Shown piece after piece: positions 58,916 through 61,621 of a DNA stretch of 61,621 nt. A program made the position numbers and the translations under genes. This DNA is from JAUPVL01 sp964481235 (GTDB lineage: Bacteria; Patescibacteriota; Saccharimonadia; CAILAD01; BJGX01): contig CAYZYH010000005.1 of NCBI GenBank assembly GCA_964481235.1, positions 1 through 61,621 of the forward strand, read 5' to 3'. The notes below the pieces were generated by a model. That model worked only from the letters and a program-made list of their open reading frames with translations, was not told the DNA's origin and ran no database searches. How positions within the stretch are numbered: position 1 is the first letter of the stretch; every line of letters begins with the position of its first letter.

Positions 58916-60307
58916 ATGCCTAAAATATCACCTGCCTTACGACTATGGGTTGTTTCTATAGCTGCAATAGTATTTATCGTTGTTGGTACTTTTGTGTTGG
59001 TCTCTTACGGTCAAGGCTATGTTTTTGATCTTGATACCAGAAAAATTCATTCTAGCGGATTAGTATTAATAGACTCTACGCCGGGTGGTGCTAAGGTGAG
59101 TATTAATGGCAAAAACACAAACAAGCAAACTCCTTACAGGTATACCAATGCTCAATCTGGAAAAATGAATATCGAACTGAAAAAAGATAATTATAGACTT
59201 TGGCAAGCAATTGAAACAGTTGTCGACGGCACTGTTACCTTCGCCAATTATGCATTTTTACTCCCTGAAGCCCTTAGCCAAGAATCTATTGAGCAACCTC
59301 AAGTATTTAGTAGTATAGTGCAATCAGCCGACCGGCAAAGAACAGTTGCTATTGCCACTTCTCAGCCTGTAATATATTCAATATCGGAGAATTCAGAGGT
59401 TAAAAAAATATATGAACCAAGTGCTATAGAAGATACTCAAAACAGAGCTGTAGCTATCCAAGACCTAAAACTCTCTCAAGATGGAAGTAGAATGTTGTTT
59501 AGGCAGGTAATGTCGAACGGGACATATCAGAGTATCGTAGTGCAAACTAGTAGCGGAAAAGTTGATAATTTAACCCAAGAATACGGGTTTATTTTTAACG
59601 ATTTAAGATTTAGTATTAATGACTCAAACGAGTTGTTCTGGTTAGAACAAGGTGTACTCAAAAAGATTCGTCTCAATGAGCATAGTATTTCGGCTATTTT
59701 AATTAATAACATTGCTAGCTTGAGTATTGCTAGAGATCACTTACTAGTAGTGCACAACTTGGTTGAAGGCGATAGTACCCAAAAACTCACCAGCTATGAT
59801 CTCTCAGGAGCTGACAAACGAAATATCTTAGATCTTTCGCCAGACCAAGCAGGCTTCCAGGTTGAGCTTATTAGATCTAGATATAATAACTACATATCTA
59901 TTCTGCACAATACTTCTACAAGCCTACAGCTGGTAAAAGATCCATACGACCAGAGTAGTGTCCGAGAATTAGGAACTGGTGTAAAAAACATTATTATTAG
60001 TCCCAACGGTCGATTCTTGGTGTTTAGTCAAGACTCAATAATGCACACTATAGATTTAGAATTCACACAAGACTATAATTTTGGTACCAATCTTAGTAAT
60101 TTAAGTAGCTGGTCGTGGTATGATGACTATCATTTAATTCTATTGCAAAACAATCAACTTAGGTTTGTCGACTTTGACGGTCAAAACATTCAACTCCTTA
60201 CACCAATAAATGACGTTAAGGGATTTAGTGTGCAACAAAGTAACAAGTCAGTAGTACCCCTAAACACTACTGGTAACACTTTTAGACTTTGGCTCACTAA
60301 AAAGTAG
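58916..60307 (+). CDS. PEGA-domain membrane protein
   Basis: The chosen ATG (MPKISPALRL) follows TATAAT (58897-58902) by 13 nt. The longer open frame (58835) lies over the mreB promoter region and is discarded. The 463-residue protein has one membrane helix (about 12-34), a PEGA domain (STPGGAKVSINGKN, TPYRYTN), then about 330 residues of repeated beta strands like a six-or-more-blade propeller (NGRFLVFSQD, SWSWYDDYHLIL). PEGA domains bind or pack at surfaces. The propeller may bind a protein or glycan. No enzyme is indicated. Confidence 0.8.
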   Translation: MPKISPALRLWVVSIAAIVFIVVGTFVLVSYGQGYVFDLDTRKIHSSGLVLIDSTPGGAKVSINGKNTNKQTPYRYTNAQSGKMNIELKKDNYRLWQAIETVVDGTVTFANYAFLLPEALSQESIEQPQVFSSIVQSADRQRTVAIATSQPVIYSISENSEVKKIYEPSAIEDTQNRAVAIQDLKLSQDGSRMLFRQVMSNGTYQSIVVQTSSGKVDNLTQEYGFIFNDLRFSINDSNELFWLEQGVLKKIRLNEHSISAILINNIASLSIARDHLLVVHNLVEGDSTQKLTSYDLSGADKRNILDLSPDQAGFQVELIRSRYNNYISILHNTSTSLQLVKDPYDQSSVRELGTGVKNIIISPNGRFLVFSQDSIMHTIDLEFTQDYNFGTNLSNLSSWSWYDDYHLILLQNNQLRFVDFDGQNIQLLTPINDVKGFSVQQSNKSVVPLNTTGNTFRLWLTKK

Positions 60308-61499
60308 TTGGCATTGACTCGGTGCTTTTATGGCTCACCTCAGGCAAATGATTACTAGGAGTATTTGGATCATTTGACCCTGGCGATGAGTTGCTGTTAC
60401 TACCAAGCAACTTACTAAAAAAATCACCTACTACAGTCTGTAATTGCTGCAAGATAGATGGAGGTGCGCTAGGTAAAACACTCCCTTTTGCTTGGGGCGT
60501 ACTCGTGGCTGGCGAGGTTGCTATTTGGACCGACGAGCTAGGAGATGTTTGTTTGGCTTTGACAATAAATCTTTTCCAGCTCGTACCTGGAGGTGTACAA
60601 GTAATAAGCGTAGAGTATGGAGTGGCAGTTTGGTTTAATACAGTTAGGTCGGTAGGCATAACTACTTTTGTTTCTTCCACGGTATAGATATATTTTTTAG
60701 ACTGATAGTGTATTTCATACTGGTCACCGACAGCTAGTTTTTCAAGTAGTGCAAAGACAAACTTATAATTACCTTTCTCCCAAATATCGTTGCTTGAGTG
60801 TCCAAAAAATACCGAATTACCATTTTCTCCTGGATTCGCTGTCCCTGCGTAATGCACTACTCCATCTTGAAGGGCCAATAAAACAGCCTTTTCTTCGGTT
60901 GTATTAATAAAAACTAGTGGTGCTTTTACATTTATTTTGGGTATTATTATTTCGTTTGGTCCAACTACAGCTTCGGCTTGATTGGTTGGTGCAGATGGCT
61001 TAACAGGATCGATGTTGGCAACCTTTTGTGTCGAACGAGAATTTATATAAAACTGTAGTTGACCATAAATGAACTGAAAATTAAAAATCACCAAAAACAC
61101 TATAAAGCTTATTATGGCAAATCTCAGAGTATGCCAATGACTCTGTTTGCCCATTCTTATTAGCTTTATGCGAGCATCAACTTTTTTATCACTATGCTGC
61201 CTAGATTGATTTACCCCGTGTAAATTATGGTGAGTTTTTTGCCCAGGCTTGCGGGGAATACTAGCCGATTTAGCAGCGACTAGATGACCTTCATGAGTAA
61301 TCGGACTGTTATTTGTGCTGGGATTATGGGGGTGGTTTGAGGAGTGATGCGGGTCTGGTGTTTGGTTTGTATCTCTATGGTGTGGATTATGAAATTTTGC
61401 AATACTGTTAGGATCCACCTTATGATGGCTATCAGAATTTTCGGAATGAGCTGAGTTTGTATTATTATTGGCTTGTGAATCTGGTTTTGGTAAATTCAT
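60297..61499 (-). CDS. sortase with His-rich cytoplasmic tail
   Basis: A 400-residue sortase. The catalytic triad is His234 (FFGHSS), Cys301 (LITCTPPG) and Arg310 (WKRFIV). One membrane helix (about 124-146) anchors it with the enzyme domain outside. The first 105 residues hold about 16 His with Asn, Pro and Ser, which is unusual for a sortase and may bind metal. The last 60 residues are Pro/Ser/Asn-rich. No LPxTG protein is seen in the window. TAAAAT (61513-61508) ends 8 nt before the ATG. The gene converges with the PEGA gene by 11 nt. Confidence 0.9.
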   Translation of the reverse strand: MNLPKPDSQANNNTNSAHSENSDSHHKVDPNSIAKFHNPHHRDTNQTPDPHHSSNHPHNPSTNNSPITHEGHLVAAKSASIPRKPGQKTHHNLHGVNQSRQHSDKKVDARIKLIRMGKQSHWHTLRFAIISFIVFLVIFNFQFIYGQLQFYINSRSTQKVANIDPVKPSAPTNQAEAVVGPNEIIIPKINVKAPLVFINTTEEKAVLLALQDGVVHYAGTANPGENGNSVFFGHSSNDIWEKGNYKFVFALLEKLAVGDQYEIHYQSKKYIYTVEETKVVMPTDLTVLNQTATPYSTLITCTPPGTSWKRFIVKAKQTSPSSSVQIATSPATSTPQAKGSVLPSAPPSILQQLQTVVGDFFSKLLGSNSNSSPGSNDPNTPSNHLPEVSHKSTESMPTTF

Positions 61500-61566
61500 A
61501 GGTGGTTATTTTATAGCTTCTTTATTATAATACAGGAGTAGCTAACTATTTGCATTTTCTATACTT

Positions 61567-61621
61567 GCCGCGATGGTGGAACTGGTAGACACGCGGGTCT
61601 CAAAAACCCGTGGGGGCAACC
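61567..61621 (+). tRNA. tRNA-Leu (anticodon CAA), partial
   Basis: GCCGCGATGGTGGAACTGG, then the anticodon stem CGGGT/ACCCG with loop CTCAAAA, anticodon CAA (reads TTG). The start has the class II feature of a variable arm beginning just after. The window ends in the variable arm, so the 3' half is missing. Confidence 0.93.

Noticed and set aside
1..61621. CRISPR arrays, insertion sequences or prophage
   Set aside because: No direct-repeat array, transposase or phage gene was found on either strand by eye.

Overview
This window reads as a chromosomal segment of a Candidatus Saccharibacteria (TM7)-like member of the Patescibacteria/CPR. That assignment is an inference from gene content and not from a marker-gene search. 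The genome looks compact and AT-rich (roughly 35-40% GC in most genes by eye) and uses TGA as a normal stop, which excludes the recoded Gracilibacteria/Absconditabacteria. It has a single-membrane cell-wall toolkit (division and wall cluster, D,D-carboxypeptidase, sortase, Wzy-like and GT4 glycosyltransferases). It also has an archaeal-type AspRS, a class Ia ribonucleotide reductase, an SPFH lipoprotein and many start codons that look leaderless.

Layout. 1-5250: a tRNA-Gln, then an island of small secreted or surface genes (three lipoproteins, a membrane protein, a cytosolic unknown and a frameshifted zinc-ribbon gene). Most have their own near-consensus promoter and a strong hairpin terminator, and several are visibly more GC-rich than their surroundings. 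5259-14013: a Ddl-like ATP-grasp enzyme, an Asp-type ferredoxin, a DrrAB-type ABC exporter, a DEAD-box helicase, a PolB-like exonuclease and an antioxidant run (PrxQ, SOD, AhpC). 14075-18772: a degenerate sensor kinase with its response regulator, recO, glyS, yvcK and a VIT-family transporter. 18896-27009: the division/wall cluster mraZ-rsmH-ftsL-ftsI-mraY-ftsW-murG-ftsQ under a promoter carrying MraZ boxes. Here it ends at ftsQ and is followed by about 830 bp of AT-rich DNA without a convincing gene.

27840-42806 is almost all on the minus strand: a HerA/VirB4-like ATPase, a sigma-region-4/HARE-HTH fusion, topA, dprA, and (after another ~830 bp without a credible gene) two small unknowns and the chain aspS-scpA-scpB-rluB-dacA-der-pth. 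42908-47044 holds a second response regulator, a COG0523 GTPase, a polytopic membrane protein and a full histidine kinase. 47192-51234 is nrdAB behind two NrdR-type boxes. 51231-61499 carries gltX, two unknowns, an envelope polysaccharide operon headed by mreB, a PEGA-domain protein and a sortase. The window ends inside a tRNA-Leu.

The most unusual element is a gene-sized noncoding unit at about 35196-35426. It has its own TTGACA-N17-TACAAT promoter, a three-tier hairpin (18+4+7 bp) and an intrinsic terminator. The 10-nt apical loop closely resembles the 16S rRNA anti-Shine-Dalgarno tail and is perfectly complementary over 11 nt to the nrdA Shine-Dalgarno region, and over 8 nt loop-to-loop to a hairpin between mraZ and rsmH. 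Other points worth a second look are the repeated -10-box-to-ATG spacing of 6-9 nt (leaderless mRNAs), an MreB lacking its usual catalytic-site glutamates, a pseudokinase-like sensor, the sigma4-HARE protein and the frameshifted zinc ribbon.
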